Source: Datura wrightii (Eukaryota > Streptophyta > Magnoliopsida > Solanales > Solanaceae). Taken from it: DNA of 64,000 nt. Each line of letters opens with the position of its first letter. Position 1 is the stretch's first letter. Positions 21,573 to 32,774 of this stretch are shown piece by piece. The position numbers and the translations under genes are program-made. Under the pieces are notes generated by a model. It did not search any database and had not been told where the DNA came from. It saw only the letters and a program-made list of their open reading frames with translations. The stretch lies in contig JASDFA010000020.1 of the NCBI GenBank assembly GCA_035772735.1, forward strand, positions 105,986,001 through 106,050,000, in the 5' to 3' direction.

Positions 21573-22959
21573 TGTTGTATCACAGGGAGTTTGCAAGCCG
21601 TGTTTAGTAGATTCTTGCTAATAAATGTGTTGTGCACCATATTTTATAAGTAGGAGGCTATGAGGCATGATAGTATGGTTACCCTCCTTCTTCTCAAATC
21701 ATGCTATAGAGCCGACTTGTATAGGGATGAGTCCCTAAGCTTTCCGTGTTATGTCTGTCCAAATAATTTTTGATATGGGACAAACTTCAGTTAGCCGCAA
21801 GTTAGCTACAACATCAAGAGAGGGTACCAGTAAGGTTCCACATTTGGGGTACAGTCAGCCTAAGGGTAAAAGAAGATGTCTTTTAATCTCTCGAGCATCC
21901 TCTTGGGGCTCTAGGAATCACATAAGGTAATAGATATGCCAGCATCGTCCCCAGTTCCTTCTTCAACCTCGGAATAGGAGGTCAAGGAGTATAGTATATA
22001 TATGAGTTGGCTTACTTAATAGACATTTAGAATTAGACAGGGACAACAGTTAATGTTGGATTAGCTGAAATATGCAAAGGATTTTGCGAGGTTTGTACCT
22101 CCAGCTTTTAGAGTTTGTTGAATTTCACGCCTTAGCCCTGTTATGGAATGATAGGGTTACTTTCCACCTCCCAGCTTATTTTTTTTAGTACAACAGAAAG
22201 CGTAAGTATCAATTCCATGTTGCCCAGAATAAATAGTAAATAAGGGCTAAAGTTGTTGATTCTGAGAAGGATTAGAATGTGGTTAAGACCCCTAGTGTTT
22301 ACAAAGTTACCTAGACTCTCACGGTAGTAAATCAGGAGGGTAGATAAGATTACCAGTAGCACTCAAGTACGTGTGAGAGTCCATAAGCCATAAACCCCCA
22401 GCAATAATAAAGCTCGGGTCAAAAATCGGTTGATTCTGCCGCAGTGTGATAATGAAGGTAGGATATACCTGCAGAATAATGGTTATGGCCCTAGTTTGTT
22501 ATGTCGAAGGACAAAGAGATCATATGAATGAAATTGGCCCGAGGGTGGGTCAGAACGATATAGCTTGGTAGACTTGGTCAGTAATATCCTTGTCAGTATG
22601 ATGCAGGGGGCAAGAACCCCAGATCTTAGCCTATAGAAGTAAGGGGAAGGCACGAGTATCTAAATTTGGAGGAGAACAGAATCACCTCAAGGTGGTAGCG
22701 GGCTGATAGAGCTTGGAATAGCCATTGAATGTTGAGAAATAAGCATCAGGATGACATTTAGAGGTTAGTGAGGTTGTAACCTAGAATACTACAATGTTAC
22801 CACTAGTTTTGGTGGCAAAGGAGTGACGATACAAAGACCCTAGCCTAGTGCAGCCAGAGATAAGGCCTAGTGGAAGGAGTCACCGGCCTTTGAGATAGTA
22901 GGGGACAGAGTCTTGAGACCCAGAGGTCGACTATATATTCTAAATGTGGCAGGGATTCG
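21573..22959 (+). other. Internal non-coding part of element C
   Basis: There is no credible frame for gag, protease, RT or RNase H. The first 100 bp (GTAGGAGGCTATGAGGCATG near 21649-21668) resemble the leader of elements D and E. The rest may be decayed gag, but I could not read a motif. Confidence 0.6.
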
Positions 22960-23862
22960 TCAGTAGATTGTAGCAAGGCATACCATGTCTATTATTCCCC
23001 CCACCCAAGTTTGACGAAAATGCATTAGGATATCAAATAGATCTACTACTGGCACAGGAAGAATAAGGATATTACCGATTTGTGGCATAAAGCTCCAATG
23101 GCCAACAAAGAGAAGTTGGACATCAGAAACCGGGTTGGCTAATTTAGGAGATAGTCGTGCCTGCATGGAAGTGACAAATAGACAGTATGAATATAGCTAC
23201 AGGGTTAACCCGTACTAGGTGTAAATTCGATCTTATTCGAGTCAGTGTCGAAAGACCAATGAGATTAATTCATTTCTTTCCAATCAGAATTATGTTTCAG
23301 CTAAAGATTTGAATTGAATATTAAAGAACTATGCTGGCAACATGACGTCCCAGTGTCTATTAAATTTTGACAAAGGCCACCAAAACTTACAGCTAGGCAT
23401 TGGAAAAGCTGTCAGAACATATTGGAACGCAAGTTAATTTGAGTACAGCTTCCCATCCCCAGACAATGACTAAGCAGAGTGCATGACTAAGATGCCCGGT
23501 TAAGCGTGGAAATGTAGATCCCCTATATGACAGCCTAAAGCCAGTAAGTCAGGGATAATTGAATTGATCATATGGCGTCGGTCAGAGGGAAACAATTAAA
23601 TTAATTCGGAGATATGTACCAGTAGCCCAGGGTCATCAGAAGTCTTATTCTAGCGTATGGAAAAGTTAGAGATTGAAGAAATGGCTGGATATTCCTAGAA
23701 ATTTTGCCAATAAAGGGTGTTATGAGATCCGACAAGCAGGGCAAGTCCATCCCAAGATTCATTAAGCTATACCGGATCCTCCGGGAGATTGGCCAAGTGG
23801 CCTATGAAATAGAGTTTCCTTCGTGGATAGGATCCATTCATCAACACTATGCACTTGCATAG
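22960..23862 (+). pseudogene. Decayed integrase remnant in element C
   Basis: Three fragments in integrase order can be read in shifting frames. Near 23000-23120 there is text like the zinc-binding region (DIK*IYYWHRKNKDITDLWHK), with the cysteines lost. Near 23425-23475 IGTQVNLSTASHPQT matches the core just before the catalytic glutamate, which is lost. From 23689 to a TAG at 23860 the C-terminal domain is legible (PIKGVMRSDKQGK, then YRILREIGQVAYEIEFP). No RT or RNase H is seen between them and the leader. The element therefore descends from an autonomous chromovirus and is now non-autonomous. Confidence 0.7.
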
Positions 23863-24370
23863 GATGCCTTTTCTTAGATTCGCCCAGTCGAGGATGCTTA
23901 GGCCACAGAAGAGTCGTCCCACGCGGAGGCTTCAATAGTTATATTAGGTGATCGGGTTTGTAAAGGGCTACCATGAGGATCAAGATGTGATCTATAAGAG
24001 ACTTAGAGAGGAAAAATAATATAACAGAGATGAATTGAGGAGCTAAGGATAAAATAAGATCTAAATATCTTTAGTTGTTCCAGGCTCTATAGTGACAACA
24101 TACAGATTCAAACAAATTCAGAAATGGCATGATAGTTTTCAGGTATTAAGAAGAGCCCTTATTGTTATTGTTATCATTCACTTATATATGTAGTGGCACT
24201 ATATTATTCAATTGCAGATAGAGTCCTGTGAGGCGCCTGTGTTTGACTTTTCTGTGTTTCAAGTATTCGGATAGTCCATATTACTGAGGACACTCTGCTA
24301 AAATTTTTCTTGCAATAGTTAAAGGAGTTGAGTCTTTTAAGCTTAAAGATTACATTCGAGGATGAATTTC
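23863..24370 (+). other. Non-coding tail of element C before the polypurine tract
   Basis: I see no coding frame. By position it is the decayed chromodomain end of pol plus the 3' untranslated part, ending with ATTCGAGGATGAAT near 24355-24368, the usual block before the polypurine tract. Confidence 0.55.
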
Positions 24371-24385
24371 CAAAAGGGGGGATGA
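24371..24385 (+). promoter_or_regulatory. Polypurine tract of element C
   Basis: CAAAAGGGGGGATGA directly precedes the 3' LTR start TGCTATACCCCG. Confidence 0.85.
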
Positions 24386-27300
24386 TGCTATACCCCGTAA
24401 GTTTATATCGTTTAATAGAAATGTTTGTGCATATGTTGAGAGTTTTTAAGTACGACACATGTGGGAAAAGGCCTAGGGGATGAATACACGAATGCGGCAT
24501 TGAGCAAGCAGGAGGCCGGGGCTAGGGGCCAGGCGCCTTGGGCGCCACTCCATGCCAGCCGGTCTGGAGCTATAACCGACGCGCGGCACACCCTTGCCTG
24601 GTGATATGGGTGGCGCGCCGTGCCCCCTTTTCCCATTGCCTCATTTATATGTATGTTTAAGTGCAAGCTCAAATTCACTTTCAAACATTTCTTAAAACAG
24701 ATTTTTGGCCCTATGAAGTATTCTTTCAACTTTTCAAGTGATTTTCGCCAAATTACGCTGTTAAACTCCATCCAAATGCAAATTCACCTTATATAACAAG
24801 TTCTAGGCCTATGATGCAGAGTTATTTTTTGAAAATTCGCTCAGTGTACCGGAACCCCGTGAGTAAAGGTTGTTGAAATTAATTCAAATTGAGTTCTAAG
24901 TGGCTACAGGCAATAGGTAAGCATTACTCCCTTCTAAACTCTCGGGAAATTGTGAGTTTTAAGCCGAATTAAAAAGAGTTGAATTATAGTTAATATTATT
25001 ATCAAAAGATATCGTTGTTTGTCGAATCTTAGTATTGAGTATAGCCTTATTCTCTCAGCGTAAAGGCTACAATTGAGTGGAATTACTGGATTCAGGTTTA
25101 CACTAATCGGATAAATGAGAGTCGGCATTCGAGGTATGTTAAGGCTAATCTCTACGACAAGTTATTCTCATCGTATAGTGATACGACCTACGCGTTTGAA
25201 ACAACACAATGATCCTGTATATTATAATTAGCTACTGCTACTAGATAATGAGCTTATATATTGTAATTAGCTACTGCTAGTAGATAAAAATCATGTATGT
25301 TGTGGCTGCTGTCACTAGATTACGATTATGTATGTTATGGTTAGCTGCTATAAAACATATTGAGAGTATATTGCAGTATCCCTTGTTGTAAAAGAGTATA
25401 TTAAGTGTGACTCGTGCTAGGAGTGTCATAGAAACTCCTTTGCTCTTCTATTCACAGTATTAGTAGAATTCTAATATTTTGCTGTCATGCCAAGGCCTTA
25501 GAAGTTTATGGTTAACTGTGGGGCCCGATTTTGTAAGTTGGAAAGTGTAGGGCACAACCGGGCAATATAGCTTTCAATTTGACGCCTGTATTGTCAGTGA
25601 AGCTCTCCCAACGACCGTTGGCGTGCCTTGACGCTTCCAGGACCAGAATTTGAATAGGATAGTCTTACCCTAAATCCAGCAGCGCCAGGGTTGCCTAGTG
25701 AATTGAAGGTCAGCCTGCCATATAGTTGGCTACTATTAGTGACTGTTAGTTTCTGTCGTCTTTGTGCTTGTCGTATAGGTCACTTAGGACACTGTCCCAA
25801 TTGTTCCAAGTTCGATAGATTAGTGGATACCCTAAGGAGGGAACTTCATTAGTAGTTAGATACAGGGTCAACACCCCAACCTACACTTATAGATGCCCAC
25901 ATACAGGTTGTCGCGAGTAGCTGATTCCAGATAAACCTGCCTACAAGGCTACGAAATGTCCAGGGAAGCCATAGGAGATCTGAACAGACTAGGTTGAAGT
26001 TTAAAGCAACTCGTACCATAGTATCACGGGGTTACTTCCAGGCTAGAAGTTATGGTAAGCTACCTATGGAGAGTTAGGGCTGACTGCTTAGGAGCATGTC
26101 CGATTAATAGCAGCCCCACAGTTATTCTCAAGGGAGGAACTAAGTATTTGGTCACCTATGACCTTACAGAAAGCTTATGATTTATCCTTGCCTCAGCATG
26201 ACCTTCAGACTATCGCTTAGGTCACCTGGACCTCGACCTTTTCCTTCTAAGTCGACGGAGGTTGTGACCACTGCAGGACCCTCTAGCCAGGTGTAGGCAC
26301 ATAAACTGTGCCTATTGGAAGCTATATAGACTAGTTCAGGGGCAAGTAAGAGTCGCGGTTGTGTTAGGACTAAGGAGCCTAGATCGTTCATATTTAGTTA
26401 TAGGAGACCGGATGGCTCATATTCAATTACAGGAGCCCAGACGACTCACATTCAATTACAGGAGCGTAGATGGCTCATATTCAGTTATAGGAGCCTAGAC
26501 AGCTCACATTCAATTTCAGGAGCCCAAAAGGCTCAATTCAGTTACAAGAGCCCAGATGGCTCATCTTCAGTTACAGGAGCCTAGACGACTCATCTTCAGT
26601 TACAGGAGCCCAGACGGCTCACATTCAATTATAGGAGCCCAAATGGCTCATATTCAGTTACAGCAGCCTAGAAGGCTCACATTTAGTTGCAGGAGCCCAG
26701 ATGGGTCATTTTCAGTTATAGAAGCCCGGATGTCTCATGTTCAATTACAGGAGCCCAAACGGCTCATCTTCAGTTACAGAAGCCTAGACTGCTCATATTC
26801 AGTTAAAGGAGCCCAGATGGCTCATATTTAGTTAGAAGAACCCAAACGGCTCATCTTTAGTTACAAGAGCCCACACAGCTCATATTCAGTTACAGGAGCT
26901 TAGATGGCTCACATACAGTTATAGGAGCCCAGATGGCTTAGATACAGTTATAGTTACTTGCCTGGCATAAGGGATACCAATTGGGGTATATAGACTGATT
27001 GCAGCTACCGAGGCTTATGAGGGGCCGGTAGGTTATCTCTATGTTTATTTTACCTTCCAGGCTTATGGGGATCAAGTTAGGTTCTTGTTTGTATACTTAA
27101 TTGTTAGTTATAGCTTATAAATGTATGGTTGTTCATCTTCAGCTCATATACATGTAGTGATTTACTAGATGCAGGTTATGGATAAGAAAGCTTATAGGTT
27201 ATGTTTTGCCTCTTCTTGCTACTTACTTTCAATATTTATCTACTTCTATTCATCTTTTTACTACTTCCTTACATATTCAGTACATATTGTACTGACGCCT

Positions 27301-27871
27301 AACTATGGGGCACTGCATACTTGCATACAGGTTTAGACAGACTAGTTTCAGGACCTCCGTCAGTAGCTATTTGGAGTCAGTAGATTGGTCAGCTTCTTTC
27401 GTTCGGAGTTTCTAGGTAGTGGGAGTTTTCTCTTTTGTTGTACAGTTTTGGGTAGGTCAAGATCCTGTCCCATCCACTATTCCACTATTAAAAGCTTGCA
27501 GACTACAATATTTAGTTAGTTGGTTATTGTGGGTCGTGTGTGGCCCATGTATGTCTTATTTTATACGTTGGCCATGTGGGGCCTAGTATAGCTTCTTATT
27601 TTTATTCCTGTTATAACTACACAGCATGATGGTCTTGTCGGCCCAAATAGGATCCCTTTTATTGTTATGTTGGCTGGGTTAGCTATTTTCTTTTATAGGT
27701 GTTGTGTGGCCTTGTCGGCTCGAGGCTATGTTTACAGCCGAGATATAGTAGTGTATTTTCTTGATTTTGTGTTGTTGGTAGGCACTAGAGGTGCACATGC
27801 CCAGCTAGGTCAGCCCAGATTCCAGTATAGCATTAGGTGCTAGTCATGCCTCCCAAGGTGGGGCTGTGACA
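24386..27871 (+). repeat. 3' LTR of element C
   Basis: The LTR is 3486 bp and is an uninterrupted version of the 5' LTR; it shows the empty site of element D (GGGTTGCCTAG at 25688-25698). It differs from the 5' LTR in minisatellite copy number and in lacking the 94-bp duplication. Point differences are frequent, so C is older than D. It ends CAAGGTGGGGCTGTGACA. Confidence 0.93.
26374..26952 (+). repeat. 29-bp minisatellite, 20 units, 3' LTR of element C
   Basis: Twenty units, one of them 28 bp, share the consensus of 20281-20657. The last two units match the last two of the 5' LTR array, while the inner units differ, pointing to expansion or loss inside the array. Confidence 0.95.
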
Positions 27872-27876
27872 TTACC

Positions 27877-28692
27877 GATGATTTGCCAAAGTATTTTCCT
27901 CTATTGCATCTCCTCTGACTAAGTTAACTCAGAAAAAGGTGAAGTTTTAGTGGCCAAATGTGTGTGAGAAGAGTTTCCAGGAGTTGAAGAGTCGACTCAC
28001 TACCGCTCCAGTTTTTAACCTTACTAGAAGGAATAGATGGGTTCATGGTATATTGCGATGCTTCTAGAGTTGATCTCGGTTGCGTTCTAATGCTGTGAGG
28101 TAAGGTGATAACCTATGCCTCCAGACAACTCAAGATTCATGAAAAGAACCACCCAACTCATTACCTTGAATTGGCAGCGGTGGTGTTTTCTTTGAAGATA
28201 TGGAGGCATTATCTTTATGGGGCTCACGTGGATTTTTTCATCGATCAAAAGATCCTTCAATATATGTTCAGTCAAAAAGACTTGAATCTTCGTCAGAGAT
28301 GGTGGTTGGAACTATTGAAGGATTACGACATGAGTGTGTTATACCACCGTGGCAAGGCCAATGTGGTGGCTGATGCCCTAAGCAGGATGTCCATGAGGAG
28401 CATGCCTCATATGGAAGAGAACATAAAAGAATTGGCAAAGGATATTCATAGGTTAGCTCGGTTGGGAGTGCAGTTGGTTGAATCAGCTGAGGGCAGAGTA
28501 GTAATGCAAACTGGGTCAGATTCCTCATTAGTTGTCAAAGTTAAGTCAAAGAAGGATAAAGATCCCATATTGTTTAAGATAAAAGAATCAGTTCTCGAAA
28601 AAGAAGTGGAGGCTTTCTCCAAAGGGGGAGATGGTGTGCTTTGTTACCAAGGAAGACTATGTGTACCGAATATAGCTGACTTGAGACAATAG
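27877..28692 (+). pseudogene. RT end and RNase H of element E
   Basis: After the second TTACC the E protein resumes with [20 protein letters not shown], followed by a TAG at 27948 and a frameshift near 28030-28100. The RNase H domain is readable from 28105 to a TAG at 28690: [20 protein letters not shown] with the catalytic E, then [12 protein letters not shown] with the D, and [17 protein letters not shown]. The first catalytic D lies in the damaged part just upstream (YCDASRV in another frame, near 28053). It belongs with the RT at 7331-8236. Confidence 0.9.
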
Positions 28693-29402
28693 ATACTAGC
28701 AAAAGCACACAGTTCCAGATATTCTATCCACCCAGGTGCCACTAAGATGTACCATGATCTATAGGATATTTACTGGTGGAACGGCATGAAAAGAGACATT
28801 GCAGAATATGTGGCTAAGTGCTCGAACTGCCAGCAGCTTAAAGTGGAACATCAGAGACCTGGAGGTATGACTCAGGATATTAGCATACCCACATAGAAGT
28901 GGGAAGAAGTAAATATGAACTTTATTATAGGTCTACCTCATACTCACCGGTAGCATGACTCAATTTGGCTGATAGTGGATCGAATGACCAAGTAAGCACA
29001 TTTCATACCAGTTAAAACTACAGACTCAGCTGAGGATTACGCTAGGCTATATATCCAGGAGTTAGTCAGACTACATGGGGTGCCCTTGTCCATTATTTTA
29101 GATAAAGGCACCTAGTTCACCTTGCATTTCTATAAATCATTTCAGAAAGGATTCGGTACTCAGGTCAAGCTCAGCACAGCTTTTCACCCTCAGACAGATG
29201 GACAAGCTGAACGGACTATTCAAACCTTAGAAGATATGTTAAGAGCTTGTGTGATCAACTTCAAAGGCTGCTGGGATGATCACCTACCTCTCATCGAGTT
29301 TGCGATAACAATAGCTACAACTCCAGTATTCAGATGGCCCCGTTTGAAGCATTATATGGTAGGAGGTATAGGTCTCCTATAGGGTGGTTTGAGGTTAGTT
29401 AA
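28693..29402 (+). pseudogene. Integrase of element E, cut by solo LTR S1
   Basis: The zinc-binding part is readable (IHPGATKMYHDL, then CSNCQQLKVEHQRPGG). In the core the first catalytic box reads KWEEVNMNFIIGLP, with asparagine where aspartate is expected. The second (LSIILDKGT) keeps D. The third, [20 protein letters not shown], keeps E. TAG stops lie at 28690, 28762, 28894, 28951 and 29113, and a TAA lies near 28993. The domain is cut at 29402 by S1, with GTTAA duplicated, and continues at 31968. Confidence 0.9.
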
Positions 29403-31967
29403 TGTTATACCCCTAGAATTCAAGAATCGGACCCAGAAGTGAATCAGGAGAAAAACTGGAAAATGTTGCAGCAGTTGCAAAACGGGTCACTTGAAGACTC
29501 GTGAGGAGGCCTAACGAGCCATCATGTGGCTCGTGGGGAAGGCCTGAGATGTTGAAGGACTCAACTTCCTTACGGGTGATGTAACGACTCGTGGTCAGTC
29601 ACCAAGAGTCGTTAGGGCAGTCGTGGGGAGGTCCCAAAGAAGGATAGTGAAGCTTATCTAGTGTACCAGACGGATGGTACCTAACGGGTCGTCGTCAGTC
29701 CTAACGAACCATTAGGAGGGCCGTTACCAAGCCAGTTGAGTTTTCATGAATGATGAGGCAGTGTATTTGACGGGTGAACCAACGGATCGTGTGCCGTTGG
29801 GTTAGGAGTTGTCCGGTCGTCTGTTAGGACCCCCTGACAATTATTTTAAGTGATTTCAGTAAGAGCTTTTCCGTAAATTCCTAAGTTCTAAGGGCCTATA
29901 CTACGTCGTTTTAAGCTCGTAATAGAGGGTTTTAAGCTAAGAAAGACCCATCTAGTCCATTTTCTTCATGCATGCAAGGGTGAGAGCTTGAAGGGAAGAA
30001 AGTTAGGAGAAATTCAAGGTTTTCAAGGGAAATCTTAGTTGGGCAATTAGGAAGAGTTAGGATTCTTCATTCCCAGGTATGTAAGGCTATGAGTGGGTGC
30101 TTTCTTCCACACCCATGCCCATTCCCTATCAATTTGTGATTGGTTTGTGATGATCAAGTATGGGTTTTCATTTAATTGCATTATTCTTACATTTCTACTC
30201 ATGGGTATGATTAAATTGAGTTGATATTGGTGATATACTGAGCTTGGATGGATTCTATCTAATTTCTTTTACAAAAATTATTTTTCTAAATTTGAATCTA
30301 AAACGTCCATGTGTGTGTAGTTCATGATAGAAGGTGATGATGATGGAGTATATGATGAAAAAGCATGTTTCCAGTCTTACCCGTGATTTTGATGATATTT
30401 TCAAAGAAGATTAAATAGACCCATGTATGATGAGGCTTTGGGTAGTGCCCAATGTTGAGTATGAATGATGATTTTCGTGAATTGACGTTATTACTTTGTT
30501 TTGCAGTGAAATCTCCCAAATTACAATGTTTCCAAATAAATTGTATGAGTTCAAACATGATAAGGTTTTGGGCAAGGCCCTTATATTGATGATGATGAAG
30601 TGATAATTCTAAGTAGGTTTACCACATGATTTTTGGATTAAAGTCTCCCATTATTCTTTGAGCTTGTGGTATGTATCATAGTAAAGCTTCTCATATGCAT
30701 GAATTCATAATTGATATGTATGTTGGCATTAAGCTTCATTTCACATGATGTTGAGTCTAAGCATGATTTCATTCTAAGCTTTAACGAGACGACATTGTTG
30801 AGCTTCATATTTATATGATGTTTAGTGTATGCCTGATTTCATAATGAGCTTTGTCAATAGACAATGTTGAGCTTCGTTTCATACAATATTGAGTTTATGC
30901 ATGATTTCATGTTGAGCTTCATCACTAGACGATGTTGAGCTTAGTATTTATATGATGTAGAGCATTACATGTTTTGGGAGAAGAGTCTAGCACTGAGCGG
31001 GATAAGGGTCGACTACCCTATGCCCCAGAACTATGCACCAACGTAGGTTGATTCTATTATATTATTGGGACCTCCTTTGTGAGCTATCCCCGGCCCGATT
31101 GGCCCTTTGAGCTTGATATCGATATCATGGTATCGTCCGTAGTCCTGGCAAGGTTATGGATGGCTTTGCCCACTTGAGTGTAATAGTCGGGACCATGTAA
31201 GCTCTATCATGGTATGTCGGTTAGGTGACAAGTCTCCCACTGTCTATATCATTCGAGTTTGCATATCCATTACTCATGATGATTATCTTATGCATGCATG
31301 TTCGAAAAGCAGGGTTTGACTCATTGTTCAGCTTTTGATATAAATGTTATTATTTAGCCTTGAGTTATTCGATTTAGTCATGATGTTCTAAAGCCATGCA
31401 TGACCATGTATTAAATAAGAATGATTTCAAAATGAATTTTCTTGATCTTTTCTTACCCTTAAAGGCTATCATATATGTACGACTTGTTTTGAAAGACTAT
31501 TATTGCTCTAGTGGTTTTACTTACCTTGCATATTCGATACATTCCACATATTGACTGCATACTTTTTATGCTGCATCATTTCCTGATGTAGGATTCGGTT
31601 CTCAGGTTCAGCCCCATTCGTAGCCGCTTATCAAAGCTAGCGCCTGCTTATTTTGGTGAGTCCTCATCTTCCTAGGACTATACTTTCAGTTATCTTGAGC
31701 GTATTTTCCGTTTCAGTATTTCTGACCTAGTTGGGGGTGCTGTCCTATCAGCTCGTCCAGATTAAAGGCTTATCAGACTTAGACATGTATTCAGCTTCAG
31801 ATGTTCATTCTGTTGTTATGTTAAGTTAGTCTTCCACTAAGTTTATATTTATGTTTCCTTTATGATTATTGAATGAGATAGTGAATGCTTATGCCATGGG
31901 TTGACTTGGGATCTCTCGAGGTCCCTTGTCCCGTGTCTACATATGGCTGTACTCTCAGGTCGTGACA
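29403..31967 (+). repeat. Solo LTR S1 inside the E integrase
   Basis: The sequence runs from TGTTATACCCC to GTCGTGACA (2565 bp), flanked by GTTAA at 29398-29402 and 31968-31972. No internal domain is present, so it is the product of LTR-LTR recombination. It carries ACGGGTCG/CGACTCGT-type short inverted repeats at about 29500-29830, a 67-bp tandem repeat, and a GGTGAGTCCTCATCTT motif near 31655. Its 5' end and repeats resemble the LTRs of E and S2, so it is a related chromovirus family. Confidence 0.93.
30729..30975 (+). repeat. Tandem repeat of about 67 bp in solo LTR S1
   Basis: Three and a half diverged units each begin with GTTGAGCTTC-TTT and contain GCATGATTTCAT. They lie in the first half of the LTR, where enhancer-like repeats are common. 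Function is unknown. Confidence 0.75.
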
Positions 31968-31972
31968 GTTAA

Positions 31973-32736
31973 GCTACCATAATAGGGCAAGACTCAGTTC
32001 ATGAAGCTATGCAGAAAGTGCAACTTATCAGGGAAAGGAAGAAAAAAATGCAAAGCCAACAGAAATCCTATGTTGATGTGAGGAGGAGAGAGTTAGAATT
32101 TTCCATAGATGATTGGATTTATCTAAAAATTTCACCCATAAAGGGGGTGATGAGGTTTGGAAAGAAAGGAAAACTTAGTCCGAGATATGTAGGACCCTAT
32201 AGGATTCTGAGGTAAATTGGCAGTGTGGCATATGAGTTAGAATTACCTCCAGAGTTAGAATCTGAGCACCCAATTTTCCATGTGTCACTATTGAAGAAGT
32301 GCATCAGTGATCCAACTTTAGTTGTGCCACTAGACAGTGTGGGAATAAAGGATAATCTCTCTTACGAAGAGGTCCTGGTTCAGATGATAGACCGTCAGGT
32401 CATAGGCTGAGAAATAAGGAAGTCGCTTCAGTGAAAGTCTTGTAGAGGAACCAGCTAGTTGAGGGAGTCACATGGGAAGCAGAAGCAAACATGATGGCTA
32501 AATACCCTCATTTATTCCCTTCCAATTCAGTTCCAATATCAGGTACTAAATTTCTACGCAATACTTTGTTTAGTTCAGTACTCGTCAGCTCTATTTGGAT
32601 TTTCAATATGCATCCTAGTTACATCAACCCTAGTAGCATGGTTAAATCAGTTGGGAGTCAGTCATTCCTAAAGAAATCAGTTCATAGTCTCAGTCTGGAA
32701 ATTGTAGCTCTTTTCCCATTTTTCCAGCAATTTTAG
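31973..32736 (+). pseudogene. Integrase C-terminal and chromodomain-like end of element E
   Basis: Integrase text resumes right after the duplicated GTTAA: GQDSVHEAMQKVQLIRERKK, then [20 protein letters not shown], then HPIFHVSLLKKCISDP. A TAA at 32213 and a frameshift near 32400 interrupt it. The chromodomain-like end VTWEAEANMMAKYPHLFPSN is at about 32468-32527. The open frame then runs on to 32736 into poorly conserved sequence. The domain order matches element D, which confirms that the two are relatives. Confidence 0.88.
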
Positions 32737-32756
32737 CATTCATTCGAGGATGAATG

Positions 32757-32774
32757 ATACCAAGGGGGAGATGT
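32757..32774 (+). promoter_or_regulatory. Polypurine tract of element E
   Basis: ACCAAGGGGGAGATGT lies between the ATTCGAGGATGAATG block (32741-32755) and the LTR start TGTAACATTCC at 32775. Confidence 0.85.

Larger units (their letters stand above)
8237..27871 (+). mobile_element. Element C: large-LTR, coding-poor Ty3/gypsy element
   Basis: The 5' LTR starts TGTAACACCCCG at 8237 and the 3' LTR ends GTGACA at 27871. TTACC flanks both ends (8232-8236 and 27872-27876). LTRs are about 3.4 and 3.5 kb once the nested element D is removed, and the internal part is only 2.8 kb. It has an initiator-Met-type primer site and a polypurine tract, but only decayed integrase text. It must have moved with proteins of a relative or decayed after insertion. 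Confidence 0.92.

Noticed and set aside
20281..26952. CRISPR array
   Set aside because: The 29-bp units are directly adjacent without spacers and lie in LTRs of a plant retroelement.
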